A stretch of DNA of 64,000 nt from Variovorax sp. PBL-H6 (GCF_901827155.1 NZ_LR594660.1:124001-188000), one strand, 5' to 3'. Shown: positions 49,652-58,040, counted from the first letter of the stretch. Notes: generated from the letters alone by a model not told the origin. Numbers and translations: made by a program.

Positions 49652-49942
49652 ATGCAACACGACAACCCTACCCCCGACCCGAAAGACTCCCCGGTTTTCT
49701 ACAGCGGCATCAAAGAAATCTGCAATAACCTGACTAGCGCGCAGATTCATGACGAGGAGGCGCAGCCGAGTTCGACAGATGCCGGCCGGCTCGCGGCTGA
49801 CCTGGCCGCAAAAACCGGGGTGCCCCTGCCGGAGGTTTGGAAGGAAGTTTTCGAGATTTCTGGGGACGTAGCCGAGGAGAACGCCGCCGACCAGGACCTG
49901 GCTATCGACGGGCTGGGCCCGAACCCAGAGGAATTGCCCTGA
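49652..49942 (+). CDS. Hypothetical acidic protein
   Basis: 96 residues, strongly acidic (about 20 Asp/Glu), with a helical centre (TDAGRLAADLAAKTGVPLPE). It begins at MQHDNPTPDPKD after GAAAG. Small acidic plasmid proteins can be DNA mimics, but nothing specific points to that here. Confidence 0.55.
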   Translation: MQHDNPTPDPKDSPVFYSGIKEICNNLTSAQIHDEEAQPSSTDAGRLAADLAAKTGVPLPEVWKEVFEISGDVAEENAADQDLAIDGLGPNPEELP

Positions 49943-49984
49943 ACCGGCCGGCCGAGACGCCCCGGACTCCACTCGCGGGCTGAG

Positions 49985-50449
49985 CTAGTCCTGTGGCGGC
50001 GGCACCAGCCACAGCTTGGCGTCGGGCCCATCGGTGCGCTCAGCGGCCAGCCGCCCGGCGCTTTCCGTGCGGGCGACGCTCTCGGCCTCGTTCAGGCAGA
50101 CGCTTTGGCCACGTCTCGGCCCATAGCGTGCCTCGAGCTGCTCGGTCGTTTGAAGGACCATTCGGCCGTACGGCACTTCCTGCTTCCATTGGTGGTAGGG
50201 GCAGCGCGGGTCGGTGCAGTAACCGGTTTTGCCCTCGAGCGGCTCCTCACAGTGGTGGCACCAGGTTGGCTCGTCAGATTCGTCGGTACCGGGCGCACTC
50301 GCGGCCATGAGGCTGTTCCAGGAGATGTGGCCTCTCGTCACTGCGACGGCTTCTTTTGCCATGCACAGCGCGAGTTCAATCCCCTGACGAGAGAAATACG
50401 ACTTCAGCGCCAATGCCGCTTGGCCTGGCGATACAAAACGAGCGGGCAT
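49985..50449 (-). CDS. Glyoxalase_8-like N-domain with zinc ribbon
   Basis: 154 residues from the ATG with AAGGAG upstream. Residues 8-50 (GQAALALKSYFSRQGIELAL, then TRGHISWNSLMA) belong to the same short helical module as in 50706-51713. Next comes a zinc ribbon (CHHCEEP...CTDPRCPYH). The remainder is polar. It lies 257 bases downstream of 50706-51713 in the same direction, but its own promoter and a structured leader precede it. Confidence 0.7.
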   Translation of the reverse strand: MPARFVSPGQAALALKSYFSRQGIELALCMAKEAVAVTRGHISWNSLMAASAPGTDESDEPTWCHHCEEPLEGKTGYCTDPRCPYHQWKQEVPYGRMVLQTTEQLEARYGPRRGQSVCLNEAESVARTESAGRLAAERTDGPDAKLWLVPPPQD

Positions 50450-50494
50450 GCAAATGCTCCTTGCTAAAACAAAGGGGTTCTTGGATTCGGTGTC

Positions 50495-50584
50495 GTCCTC
50501 TGGTACACGCGAAGCCTTTGCTTTTGCAAGAAGTTCGGAGGTGCTTATGCCCCGAATTGCCTACCTGCTTTCACAGGTGAGGAC
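50495..50584 (-). ncRNA. Structured leader RNA element, copy 2 (cis-regulatory candidate)
   Basis: In the leader of the 49985-50449 gene. A long-range stem GTCCTC/GAGGAC closes the element; inside are a hairpin ACCTG-TGAAAG-CAGGT and a hairpin TTGC-AAAA-GCAA. Conserved unpaired blocks CGGGGCAT, CGAACTT and AAAGGC are shared with copy 1 (51758-51852). Transcription should begin shortly after TATACT at 50610-50615 (minus strand), followed by AGCACG. Confidence 0.65.
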
Positions 50585-50654
50585 GGCTCATCAGGGATGT
50601 CGTGCTCAAAGTATAAGAGGCATGAAGCCGCGTCGGCAATGCCTTCTCGCCAAG

Positions 50655-50682
50655 AAAAAGCCGCCGGACTGAGTCCGGCGGC
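50655..50682 (-). terminator. Terminator of the 50706-51713 gene
   Basis: Minus-strand stem GCCGCCGGACT/AGTCCGGCGGC followed by TTTTTC. Confidence 0.88.
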
Positions 50683-50705
50683 GAATGGTTTAGGCTAGGT
50701 CGCCC

Positions 50706-51713
50706 TCAAGCTACGTTGTAGCGTGCTTGCAGCATTTCCTTGTGGCCCCTCGCTTCCTTGAGCGCGTTGGCCAAGAGCACCGCGAGCGGCTCATCCTTGT
50801 CAGGCAACTCGGCATCGGTGTCGAAGTCGCCAGACCGCTCGTCGAAGATTTGGTAGTTGCTGCTCATGTCGAGTTCATCGAGCATCTCCCAAGTCCGTAC
50901 GTAGACGGCAAGCGTGTCATCCCGAAGGGTGACCACGAGCTCTGTGGCAAAACGATTGCTGAGCTTGAAGTTGTAGCTTAGCTGCACGTAGGGGCTACCT
51001 TTGTCTTCCTCGATGGCCCGTTCATCGCGGCCGTCCATCCGCTTGGCAGCCTTGAGCAGGCCGGTAGCGTCAACGGCTTTCTCGAGCCGGTCCTTGAGCA
51101 CGACCAGGGCGTCCTCTTTGTCAGCCTTGAGCGCCGAAACTTCGGCCGACCACTGTTCAATATCCGCCAGAGAGGGTGACTCGCTGGCCTTCTCGCTGCG
51201 CTCTGGAGCCTGCGGGTTAGCGGGTTCCTTGGCGACATGCTCCTCCGGCAGCGTATCCGCGTCCAGTTCGAACCGCCCGCCTGCCAGCTTGCCGACGAGC
51301 GTCTTGGAGTTGACGAGCACCGAGTAGTACTCGTCGTATTGGTCGTAGGTCTCACCCTCATCGATGCGGCCGTCGTCTTCGAGAAGAGCACGCTGAAAGC
51401 GTTGAGCCGCGATTTGGCCGCTTGGTGCCCAGATGCTACGTTGCTCGTCGAATGTATCGCCTCCGAGCCGGCCGCAGACCACCCAGAGCTCATCGCCTGT
51501 GGCGCTAGCGAGCGGCTTGGAGGCCGCAGCACCTGGGCGCTGCTTGCCACCGCGCGGGGCTTCATTGGCTGCAAGGACGTTCCAGGAGGCGTAGCCCCTG
51601 GTAAGCGCCACGGCCTCTTGGGCTGTGCCCAGGTCGACCGGGATGCTCTTGCGACGGAAAAAGTTCTTCAGCACCACAGCGGCTTGGCTGGGCGTAGGTT
51701 GGGTAACGTTCAC
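50706..51713 (-). CDS. Glyoxalase_8-like N-domain protein with coiled-coil and acidic C-domain
   Basis: The GTG at 51713 has AAGGAG eight bases upstream; 335 residues. Residues 6-48 (SQAAVVLKNFFRRKSIPVDL, TRGYASWNVLAA) are the shared helical module. The middle is acidic and partly disordered, followed by a heptad region (DIEQWSAEVSALKADKEDAL). The C-terminal 100 residues have strands (VQLSYNFKLSNRFATELVV) and long acidic loops. No catalytic motif is seen. It is preceded by leader RNA copy 1, so it shares regulation with the 49985 gene. Confidence 0.7.
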   Translation of the reverse strand: MNVTQPTPSQAAVVLKNFFRRKSIPVDLGTAQEAVALTRGYASWNVLAANEAPRGGKQRPGAAASKPLASATGDELWVVCGRLGGDTFDEQRSIWAPSGQIAAQRFQRALLEDDGRIDEGETYDQYDEYYSVLVNSKTLVGKLAGGRFELDADTLPEEHVAKEPANPQAPERSEKASESPSLADIEQWSAEVSALKADKEDALVVLKDRLEKAVDATGLLKAAKRMDGRDERAIEEDKGSPYVQLSYNFKLSNRFATELVVTLRDDTLAVYVRTWEMLDELDMSSNYQIFDERSGDFDTDAELPDKDEPLAVLLANALKEARGHKEMLQARYNVA

Positions 51714-51757
51714 GTGAAATACTCCTTGCAATACGCGCGTTGGCGTGAATGCATGCT

Positions 51758-51852
51758 GTCCTCTTTACATACTCGCCTTTGCGCAAAGCAAAAAGTTCGT
51801 GTGTGTGTCCTGAATGCCCCGTTTCACCGTACCTGCGTTAGCAGGCGAGGAC
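51758..51852 (-). ncRNA. Structured leader RNA element, copy 1 (cis-regulatory candidate)
   Basis: Closing stem GTCCTC (51847-51852) with GAGGAC (51758-51763). Inside: hairpin CCTGC-TAAC-GCAGG, unpaired CGGGGCAT, CGAACTT, hairpin TTGC-TTTGC-GCAA, then AAAGGC. Copy 2 keeps all of these while loops and linkers differ, which indicates selection on structure. A TATACT -10 box lies at 51877-51882 and the transcript would begin near GAGCACG. Confidence 0.65.
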
Positions 51853-52031
51853 GGCGCGCTGGGGCTGCGCGTGCTCAGTATATGCAGCTAACCAGGAGAG
51901 CCCCGCCGGTAAGCTAGCGTGCCGGGGGTTGCTGGGCGCGCCGGCCCCTGTCCTCCCGAAGCTTGCCCGGAGCAGGGCTCGACGCGGCGGCGGTTGGCTA
52001 TAGAAGACAGGAAAACTTCAGCAGATACCAC

Positions 52032-52265
52032 ATGACTACTTCAATTGTCTTTGTTGCCGTCAAAGGCGACCAGGAGGTCGATGTTGCACGAGTTGAACTT
52101 CAGCTCCTTCATCCAGACCTTGCCCAAGGGCTCGACCCTAATGAGTTCTCATCTTTTCTGCTCCTCCTCGTGCCTGAGGTGAAGCGCCGATGGTTAAGCA
52201 CCCACGACAAGCTCATTCTTCGCATCTACCAGGGTGGCGAGCTGGCTTGGACCCAAGCCTGCTGA
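52032..52265 (+). CDS. Hypothetical 77-residue protein
   Basis: Starts at MTTSIVFVAVKGDQEVDVA; alpha/beta, no motif. Preceded by GGCTATAG and AGGAAAACTTCAGCAG, close to the shared promoter/leader form, which supports it as a gene. Confidence 0.6.
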   Translation: MTTSIVFVAVKGDQEVDVARVELQLLHPDLAQGLDPNEFSSFLLLLVPEVKRRWLSTHDKLILRIYQGGELAWTQAC

Positions 52266-52403
52266 CCCAGGGCGCGAAAATTCAGCGGCCGCTGCTCCCT
52301 CCCGGACAGCGGCCCTTCTTTCGGGGTTGGTGGCGGGGCCAAGCGCCCGATGCTCACTACCGGTGCCTGCGGCGCTGCGGGAACGCTCACCGAGCACAAG
52401 GCA

Positions 52404-52430
52404 AAGCCGGGCCCAAATAGGGCCCGGCTT
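52404..52430. terminator. Bidirectional hairpin between convergent genes
   Basis: Stem AAGCCGGGCCC/GGGCCCGGCTT with a short loop; on the minus strand little T follows. Confidence 0.6.
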
Positions 52431-52443
52431 GGAATGACGTTGG

Positions 52444-52722
52444 TTAGGAGGCTGCCTTGAGTCTCGCCAGCGCGGCGGAAACGAGAGGCAGGCCGGTGTC
52501 GAGAGCCTTGAGCTCTGCCTCCGTCGCGAGACGGCAGACCTCGTCTTCAAAGGACCAGCGCCAGTTGCTGGAGCAGTGCTGCCCGTCAAGGTGGGTAACC
52601 GTCCCGCTGGCGCCGAGGTTGTCCCTGACGACAAAGAAGTCGTCGCAGAACTCGATGACCTGGCCAGGCTGGAATGCGGGAGCGAGCTCCGGGCGGACGG
52701 GCCGTGGTTGCTCAGAAGGCAT
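52444..52722 (-). CDS. Hypothetical 92-residue protein
   Basis: Contains PGQVIEFCDDFFVVRDNLGA, a strand-rich segment like a small beta-barrel, with Cys at positions shared by other unknown plasmid proteins. It overlaps the upstream gene by 11 bases (translational coupling). Confidence 0.6.
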   Translation of the reverse strand: MPSEQPRPVRPELAPAFQPGQVIEFCDDFFVVRDNLGASGTVTHLDGQHCSSNWRWSFEDEVCRLATEAELKALDTGLPLVSAALARLKAAS

Positions 52723-53200
52723 TCGATGCTCCGGTCAGAAAGTCGATGTAGCGGGCGCCGGCGCCATTCTGCTTGAAGCGCGCCAGCACCTTTCCATCGT
52801 TCAGCACGTCCTCGGCGTAACCACGCTTATCTGAGGCCGATACGGCCCAGTCGCCAGTGTGGAACGCCTGATGCCGGTAAACGGAGCTACCCGGCAGCGT
52901 TCCAGGTGCGGCCAGGTCGATTCGAACGATGCACTGGTCTTCGATTTGCAGCTCGGCCTCGCCATCGGCTGACGCGAGGAGCGGCAGCTTGCGCTTGCCC
53001 GCCGACCGTCCGATTTGCCCGATGACGTGGTCTTGCTCCGGCCAGGCGCGGCCTGTCTTGGTGTCGCCGAACCAGAGTCGGACGGCATATCGCGTCTTGA
53101 ACGCTGCTTCGAGGGCAGCGCGCACCTCGACGCCCGTTTCGGGGTGAAACCAGAGGTTCTGGCCTTGTTGGTACTTCGAGAGGGATGCGTGTGTTGGCAT
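52712..53200 (-). CDS. Hypothetical 162-residue protein
   Basis: Strand-rich protein: YAVRLWFGDTKTGRAWPEQD, VIGQIGRSAGKRKLPLL and GSSVYRHQAFHTGDW. It could be a nucleic-acid-binding beta fold. A perfect hairpin (ACTGAGAAGAA/TTCTTCTCGGT) lies in the 5' UTR at 53214-53239. First gene of a two-gene operon. Confidence 0.6.
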   Translation of the reverse strand: MPTHASLSKYQQGQNLWFHPETGVEVRAALEAAFKTRYAVRLWFGDTKTGRAWPEQDHVIGQIGRSAGKRKLPLLASADGEAELQIEDQCIVRIDLAAPGTLPGSSVYRHQAFHTGDWAVSASDKRGYAEDVLNDGKVLARFKQNGAGARYIDFLTGASNAF

Positions 53201-53422
53201 GGGTTCCTTATCGACTGAGAAGAAGTAGTTCTTCTCGGTCTAGCCACCACTAGCCGGTGCCCTCCCCGCTTCGAGCTCGCCCCGCGGTCGTTCAGAGCAC
53301 GTGGCTTCAGGGCGCTGGCCCCTCGGAGCGGGGCTTCTCGTCACTCCAGAATTCGGCTGTAATGCGTAGCCGGCCAAACTCCTAAAACCACTAGGCCGCC
53401 ATCGTCTGTCCGCTTTTCCACA

Positions 53423-54314
53423 ATGGAGGGGTTCATGGCACTGGCATCCTTGATGGCCGCGAAATCGCGTCAACTTTGGTCGGCCTCCATGGCCGTTGCA
53501 GTCCTGGCGGCGGCGCTCTCAGGCTGCGCGGGCCTGGCGGGGCCCCCCAAGCCAATGGTCTTGGACGTTTTCTTCGGAACGGACCGCAAAGCTGTTGAGG
53601 GCCCGGAGAGATTTGGAAAAGAGGGGGGGCCCAATCGTCCTGGGGGCCATGAAGGTGAGCGTCCCACCTAGCCCTATTCATCAGATGGGCCGTATCGAAA
53701 GGCCGTCCTCCTGGCAGAAGGAGAGCACCGAAAAGCACTTCGTAATTCTCGACCAGCGGGTGCTGACTTCCGCACAGTTCTACCAAGAGATGAACACTGC
53801 GCTTAGCCGGGCGCCAGGTGTGAAATCTGCCTTCCTTTTCATTCACGGGTTCAACGTTCCCTTCGTAGACGCGGCATACCGGACCGCACAAATCTCCGCC
53901 GACCTGGGCCTATCCTCGGTCCCCGTTTTTTACAGTTGGCCCTCCAATGGTTCCCTGCCCGCGTACACCTGGGACTTCACGGCCGCCTCGCAAACCATTC
54001 CCCGGCTGGTCGCAGTCGGTGCCCCCGTCAGCTTGTACGCCTCCCAGGCGGACAAAGCGCTGACGGCATCTATGGGTCTCTGGGGAGGAGTACGGGCGGG
54101 CTCCGCCGGCGCCGACCTCATCGTCCTGCCGGGCCTGGAGACGATGGACGCTTCAAACGTCAACACGGATTTCCTCGGCCACTCAGCGTACGGTGACTCG
54201 CGCATTCTCCTTGGCGACCTGGCAGCACTTTTTCGAGGGTTCGGAGCGAGCAGCCGGTTCGGCCTGACGAAGGTGCCGACGGCCACAGGCACCTACTGGG
54301 AATTCAAGAGGTAG
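53423..54314 (+). pseudogene. Decayed alpha/beta-hydrolase lipoprotein (DUF900 type)
   Basis: Frame 1 (53423 or 53435 to 53671) gives a lipoprotein signal (VAVLAAALSGC) and the start of a DUF900 hydrolase (MVLDVFFGTDR). At a G7 run (53623-53629) the sequence shifts to the frame ending at 54314 (FIHGFNVPFVDAAYRTAQIS, FYSWPSNGSL, DTDFLGHSAY-like end). After TIPRL the sequence jumps to the C-terminal part: about 70-80 residues including the GHSMG nucleophile are absent. With both a frameshift and an internal loss of the catalytic serine region it cannot be active. Confidence 0.8.
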
Positions 54315-54383
54315 CTCGAAGCGCCGCGCCACGGCCTCCCTCGCCTTCCGCTTGCTACACAGCGAAAGGACACAGAGGACACC

Positions 54384-54785
54384 ATGCATGCTGAATTTCA
54401 TCCGGGGAACATCTCCTCCGGGATGGCGCTAGCCGTCGAACATGCCGAAGCTGGTTTCCACTTCGAAGAGGGCGGCTGCTGGGCCATGGCGGTAGCGCTC
54501 TACGAGCGCTTCACCCTACTAGGCGCAGCTCCGGTACTCCGCTACCGTGCGGACGGCTTCACCCACGCTTGGGTGGAGGTCGATGGCGTCGGCTACGACC
54601 ACCAAGGCAATCTGTTCTCGCTCCCCCTGGGCGCCACGGTCGCGTCGGCCGCCGAGATGGCGGACATCGCGGCGCGATTCGGCGTTTCGACCGAGGACTT
54701 CGAGGCGGACAAGGCCTGGGCGGACCAGGTCGTTGCCACAGCTAGCCGCCTTCTCGCCTGGCGCGTCACCTGTGACGCCAGCTAA
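54384..54785 (+). CDS. Transglutaminase/papain-fold-like small protein
   Basis: 133 residues. A Cys at the start of a helix (GGCWAMAVALYER), a His on a strand (FTHAWVEVDGVGYDHQG) and the Asp following it reproduce the Cys-His-Asp order of transglutaminase-like and papain-fold enzymes. Small phage-like members of this kind are of unknown substrate. GCTACACAG with AAAGGACACAGAGGACACC precedes the ATG. Own terminator. Confidence 0.65.
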   Translation: MHAEFHPGNISSGMALAVEHAEAGFHFEEGGCWAMAVALYERFTLLGAAPVLRYRADGFTHAWVEVDGVGYDHQGNLFSLPLGATVASAAEMADIAARFGVSTEDFEADKAWADQVVATASRLLAWRVTCDAS

Positions 54786-54808
54786 GCGCACCCCTCCCTG
54801 CTTACAAC

Positions 54809-54834
54809 TGGCGCCCCTCACCGGGCGCCATTTT
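54809..54834 (+). terminator. Terminator of the 54384-54785 gene
   Basis: Stem TGGCGCCC/GGGCGCCA followed by TTTTCTT. Confidence 0.85.
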
Positions 54835-54918
54835 CTTGCCTAAACCGCGCCGGCGGTCCGGCAAGCTCGGCGCCTCGCCCTTCGCTACACGCCTGTAGGT
54901 CAACTACGAAGGAACGAA

Positions 54919-55560
54919 ATGCCTGAATTCAACAAGGCCCGGGGCGTCATCTGGGAACACTGGTACCTCGAGCTCGAGAAGCTCGCGGGCAAGCATGGCG
55001 TATCCGTCGCCGACGAGGACGCCTGGATGGGCCCCTACGAGGACGGGCAAACGCCCGAGCAAGCGCTCTACGAGGAGTATCCCGAGTTCAAGCCTGCCGA
55101 CGCATCGCCCTGCGCCCAACACGAAAAACCATGTTTCGAGTGTCCATGGCGGCGCAACAGCGCTCCTGGCTGGCTCGGAGCCTCGGAGCCTGGCGAGTTT
55201 CTGGCACAAGCTGACTCGGGTATCCGGATGCCCTGCCACACGGCAGGCATCGACTACGAAAGCCCGAACTGGGAGGAGCAGGCGAAGACCTCAGCACAGT
55301 GCGCAGGTCACGCCATCTTTCTGGCGAACCGCTGCAAGCTGCCGGCGCCCGGTGCGCTGAAGCTTCCTGCGGACCACGAGGCGGTGTTCACCCGTCCTCA
55401 TGAATTCGTGGCTCACCATGCCCGCATGGCGCCTGCGCAGCTCGAGGCCACGATGATTTTCGACCTCTATCGTGTCACTCGCGCAGCCAAGTCGAATGGC
55501 AGCGCGAAGCCCTCTGCTACCAAGGCCAGCAAAGCTCGCAAGGGCACCGCAACCGCCTAG
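54919..55560 (+). CDS. DUF6283-like Cys-motif protein
   Basis: 213 residues. PCFECPWRRNSAPGWLGA, then MPCHTAG and CAGHAIFLANRCK, resemble phage/actinobacterial DUF6283 proteins (PCxxCPxRxxxxPG..., M.CH..., C.G.A...). The four-plus-one Cys/His set may hold iron-sulfur or zinc. The C-terminal 30 residues are Lys/Ala/Ser-rich and disordered. GCTACACG lies upstream and a strong terminator downstream. Confidence 0.7.
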   Translation: MPEFNKARGVIWEHWYLELEKLAGKHGVSVADEDAWMGPYEDGQTPEQALYEEYPEFKPADASPCAQHEKPCFECPWRRNSAPGWLGASEPGEFLAQADSGIRMPCHTAGIDYESPNWEEQAKTSAQCAGHAIFLANRCKLPAPGALKLPADHEAVFTRPHEFVAHHARMAPAQLEATMIFDLYRVTRAAKSNGSAKPSATKASKARKGTATA

Positions 55561-55581
55561 ATTCGCGCGCTCGCCGCGCTC

Positions 55582-55613
55582 AGCCCTCCGCTTAGACGGA
55601 GGGCTCTTTTTTT
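55582..55613 (+). terminator. Terminator of the 54919-55560 gene
   Basis: Stem AGCCCTCCG/CGGAGGGCT followed by CTTTTTTT. Confidence 0.92.
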
Positions 55614-55707
55614 CTGCCAAAAGTCGCCACGCCGCCGTGCCGCCTAGGCCCAGCAGGGCTGGCTAAAGGCGGTGACTGCACTGCGCAACCGCACTTCCTT
55701 CACGCAC

Positions 55708-56046
55708 ATGACTCGCAAACTTGCCCCCTTCGGCCTCGCGGCCGCCCTCCTGCTGCTGCCGCTGGCAGCGACCGCAGCCGATGACGACCTCTTGGCTACG
55801 GCAGGAAAAATCGGTTACGGCCTTCGGGTTGCCGAAAAGTGCGGCATGCCCTCCGACGCGCTCGAGCGTCTCTCGGACGCACTGGCCGATGTGGTCGCCG
55901 CGGAGGCGGACCAGAGCGGTGCCGACCGCCTGGCGCTGGGTAAAGCGGTCCACGCTGCCGTGGACCGGGCCAACAACGAGTTCCCCGGGAAGCCTCCGCT
56001 CGAGGTCTGCACCAAGGTCATAGCAGACCTGGAATCGCTCACCTGA
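55708..56046 (+). CDS. Small secreted protein with two cysteines
   Basis: 112 residues starting at MTRKLAPFGLAAALLLL. A signal peptide of about 23 residues (cleavage after ATAA), then a helical mature domain with two Cys (AEKCGMPSD and LEVCTKV) that probably form one disulfide. Periplasmic. GCTAAAGG at about 55661 is a possible -10 box. Confidence 0.7.
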   Translation: MTRKLAPFGLAAALLLLPLAATAADDDLLATAGKIGYGLRVAEKCGMPSDALERLSDALADVVAAEADQSGADRLALGKAVHAAVDRANNEFPGKPPLEVCTKVIADLESLT

Positions 56047-56178
56047 CCATAGCCAGGGTCCACGCGCTTGGCCCTAAGGCGGGCTTGCGCGGCCCTCGCG
56101 CGGTTTCTACACGTCCCAGAGCATTTCTATCAACGGGCCCCGAGCCCAAGTACGACGCACTGCGTCAAAGGAACTTCC

Positions 56179-57093
56179 ATGGGACGTGAACTCAAGCGAG
56201 TCGCACTGGACTTCAAGTGGCCGCTGGAAAAGGTCTGGAAGGGCTTCCTGAATCCGTTCAGCAAGCATGCCCGACCGTGCCGGCAATGCGGCGGGCGAGG
56301 CGAATCGCCGCAGCTCACCGAGCTGCATAACCAGTGGTACGGCTACTCGGCCTTTCGACCGGAGGACAGAGGCAGCAGGCCCTGGACGACCGAAGACGCG
56401 CCCATCATCGCGTTCGCGTCGAGGAACCTGGAGAGCGCACCCGGGTTCTACGGTCAAGGGCCCGTCGCACTGAATCGTGAGGCGCAACGGCTGTGCGACC
56501 TGTTCAATCAGCAGTGGAGCCACCACCTCAACGACGACGACGTCGCAGCTCTGCTGGAGGCTGACCGCCTCTGGGACTTCACTTCCACGTTCAGCCCCGG
56601 CGACGGTTGGGTGAAGAAAGAGCCGGCGGTCGTGCCCACTGCGGCGCAAGTCAACGCGTGGAGCATCGGAGGCATGGGGCACGACAGTATCAACTCCTGG
56701 GCTGTTATCAGAGCCGAATGCAAGCGGTTGGGCCACCCGATGTCGTGCAGCGCGTGTGAAGGCGAGTGTCAAATCTGGCGCACCAACCGGCTGAGGAAAA
56801 AGGCCGAGAAGTGGACTAAGGTGGAGCCTCCGGCAGGGTTGGGCTACCAGATTTGGGAGCACACCACCGAAGGCAGCCCCATTTCCCCGGTGTTCGCGAC
56901 TGCCAAGGAACTCGCTGCCTGGATGGTCACGGAGTATCGGCATCGCCGTGATGAAGGCAATTTCACCTCGTGGATGAAGTTCATCGAGGGACCGGGATGG
57001 GTGCCGTCGGGGGTCATCGGGGGTGGCAGGCTCTTCCACGGAGCCAACATCGTGCGCGCTTTCGAAGAAGAGCAGGAACCTGCAATCGCGTAG
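56179..57093 (+). CDS. Hypothetical protein with two Cys-rich zinc motifs
   Basis: 304 residues from the ATG after AAAGGAACTTCC. Two DnaJ-like zinc knuckles, CRQCGGRGE (near residue 34) and CSACEGEC (near 195), are separated by 150 residues and probably bind one zinc each or together. The region in between is helical and Trp-rich. Proteins of this kind occur, as I recall, on large phages, without known function. No promoter is obvious. Confidence 0.6.
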   Translation: MGRELKRVALDFKWPLEKVWKGFLNPFSKHARPCRQCGGRGESPQLTELHNQWYGYSAFRPEDRGSRPWTTEDAPIIAFASRNLESAPGFYGQGPVALNREAQRLCDLFNQQWSHHLNDDDVAALLEADRLWDFTSTFSPGDGWVKKEPAVVPTAAQVNAWSIGGMGHDSINSWAVIRAECKRLGHPMSCSACEGECQIWRTNRLRKKAEKWTKVEPPAGLGYQIWEHTTEGSPISPVFATAKELAAWMVTEYRHRRDEGNFTSWMKFIEGPGWVPSGVIGGGRLFHGANIVRAFEEEQEPAIA

Positions 57094-57154
57094 CACAGCG
57101 TTAATTCGGGCCGCCAGGGATGAATCAATCCTTGGTGGCCTTTTCCTGCGGTTC

Positions 57155-57190
57155 GATAGTTGCACCAAGCAACGAACGAAGCTACACTGA
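57155..57190 (+). promoter_or_regulatory. NrtR-like operator C upstream of the PP2C/kinase operon
   Basis: GATAGTTGC-ACCAA-GCAACGAACG (57155-57178) followed by the -10-like TACACT. Compared with operator B and its -10 (35931-35968), GTTGCAC, AACGA, and CACTGAGC/TACTGAGC agree at the same spacing; operator D is even closer. Confidence 0.7.
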
Positions 57191-57215
57191 GCATCGCAAG
57201 CAAAAGGGGTTGAGC

Positions 57216-58040
57216 ATGCACACAGACCATGCCGTGTTGACAGGGAGCAGCCATACCGCAGCGGCGACGGCGTGCCAGGACTATTGCCTTGCGGGCTCGG
57301 CCGAAGGAGTCGCATGGGCAGTGGTCGCGGATGGGTGCTCTAGTGGAGGGGCCTCGGACCTCGGCGCCCGTGTCTGGGCGCTTGCCGCACGACGCGTCCT
57401 CATTCGCGCTGCGGGGGAGCTGCTGCCCGCCTACGAGCTGCAGCGCCGCGTGCTTGAGAGGGCGGAGCCCCTATTGGCCAACCTCAGCACAGAGGACGGC
57501 TTTTCGACGCTCGGCGTACTCCAAAGCGATGGTGCACTTGTGCGCTGCTGCCTGTTCGGGGACGGAGTCGTCATCGCCCGACACAGGGACGGAGGCCTAT
57601 CCGTCTGGTCGGTCGAATACTCTGCGAATGCCCCGTTCTACCTTCAGTACCTCCGAGACCCTGCCCTGGAGACTGCCTACGACGAGCAATACAGGGACCA
57701 GCTGCGGAACTGCGTACGTACCAGGCTCGATGCCAACGGCGGCGTCCTGGGCAGCGACGTTTGTGCTCAGAGCTCGCAGGCGCCGGCTTGGGAGCTCACC
57801 CTGGACGTGAAGCGCCAGGACCTGGATGCCGTCTTTGTGTGCAGTGACGGGCTCGGCACGACCAAGGAAGGCCTTGAGGCAACGGCTGCCGCGGTGGCCG
57901 CAGTGAAGAACTCCACAGGGGAGTTCGTGCGTAGGCGGGTGGCCAAGCTTGCTCGAGACTGGCTGAAGGCGGGGGGCATGCCGACAGATGACCTCGCGGT
58001 CGCCGGCATCTGGCTTGACCGGGAGCCGGGCGATGAGTGA
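57216..58040 (+). CDS. PP2C-type protein serine/threonine phosphatase
   Basis: 274 residues. Metal-binding Asp residues are in the expected motifs: QDYC, VVADGCSSGGASDLGA, FGDGVVIA, FVCSDGLG and TDDLAVAGIW. It therefore looks like an active metal-dependent phosphatase. Its partner is the kinase next door, whose ATG overlaps its stop. The operon is preceded by an NrtR-like operator, a connection I have not seen described. Confidence 0.9.
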   Translation: MHTDHAVLTGSSHTAAATACQDYCLAGSAEGVAWAVVADGCSSGGASDLGARVWALAARRVLIRAAGELLPAYELQRRVLERAEPLLANLSTEDGFSTLGVLQSDGALVRCCLFGDGVVIARHRDGGLSVWSVEYSANAPFYLQYLRDPALETAYDEQYRDQLRNCVRTRLDANGGVLGSDVCAQSSQAPAWELTLDVKRQDLDAVFVCSDGLGTTKEGLEATAAAVAAVKNSTGEFVRRRVAKLARDWLKAGGMPTDDLAVAGIWLDREPGDE

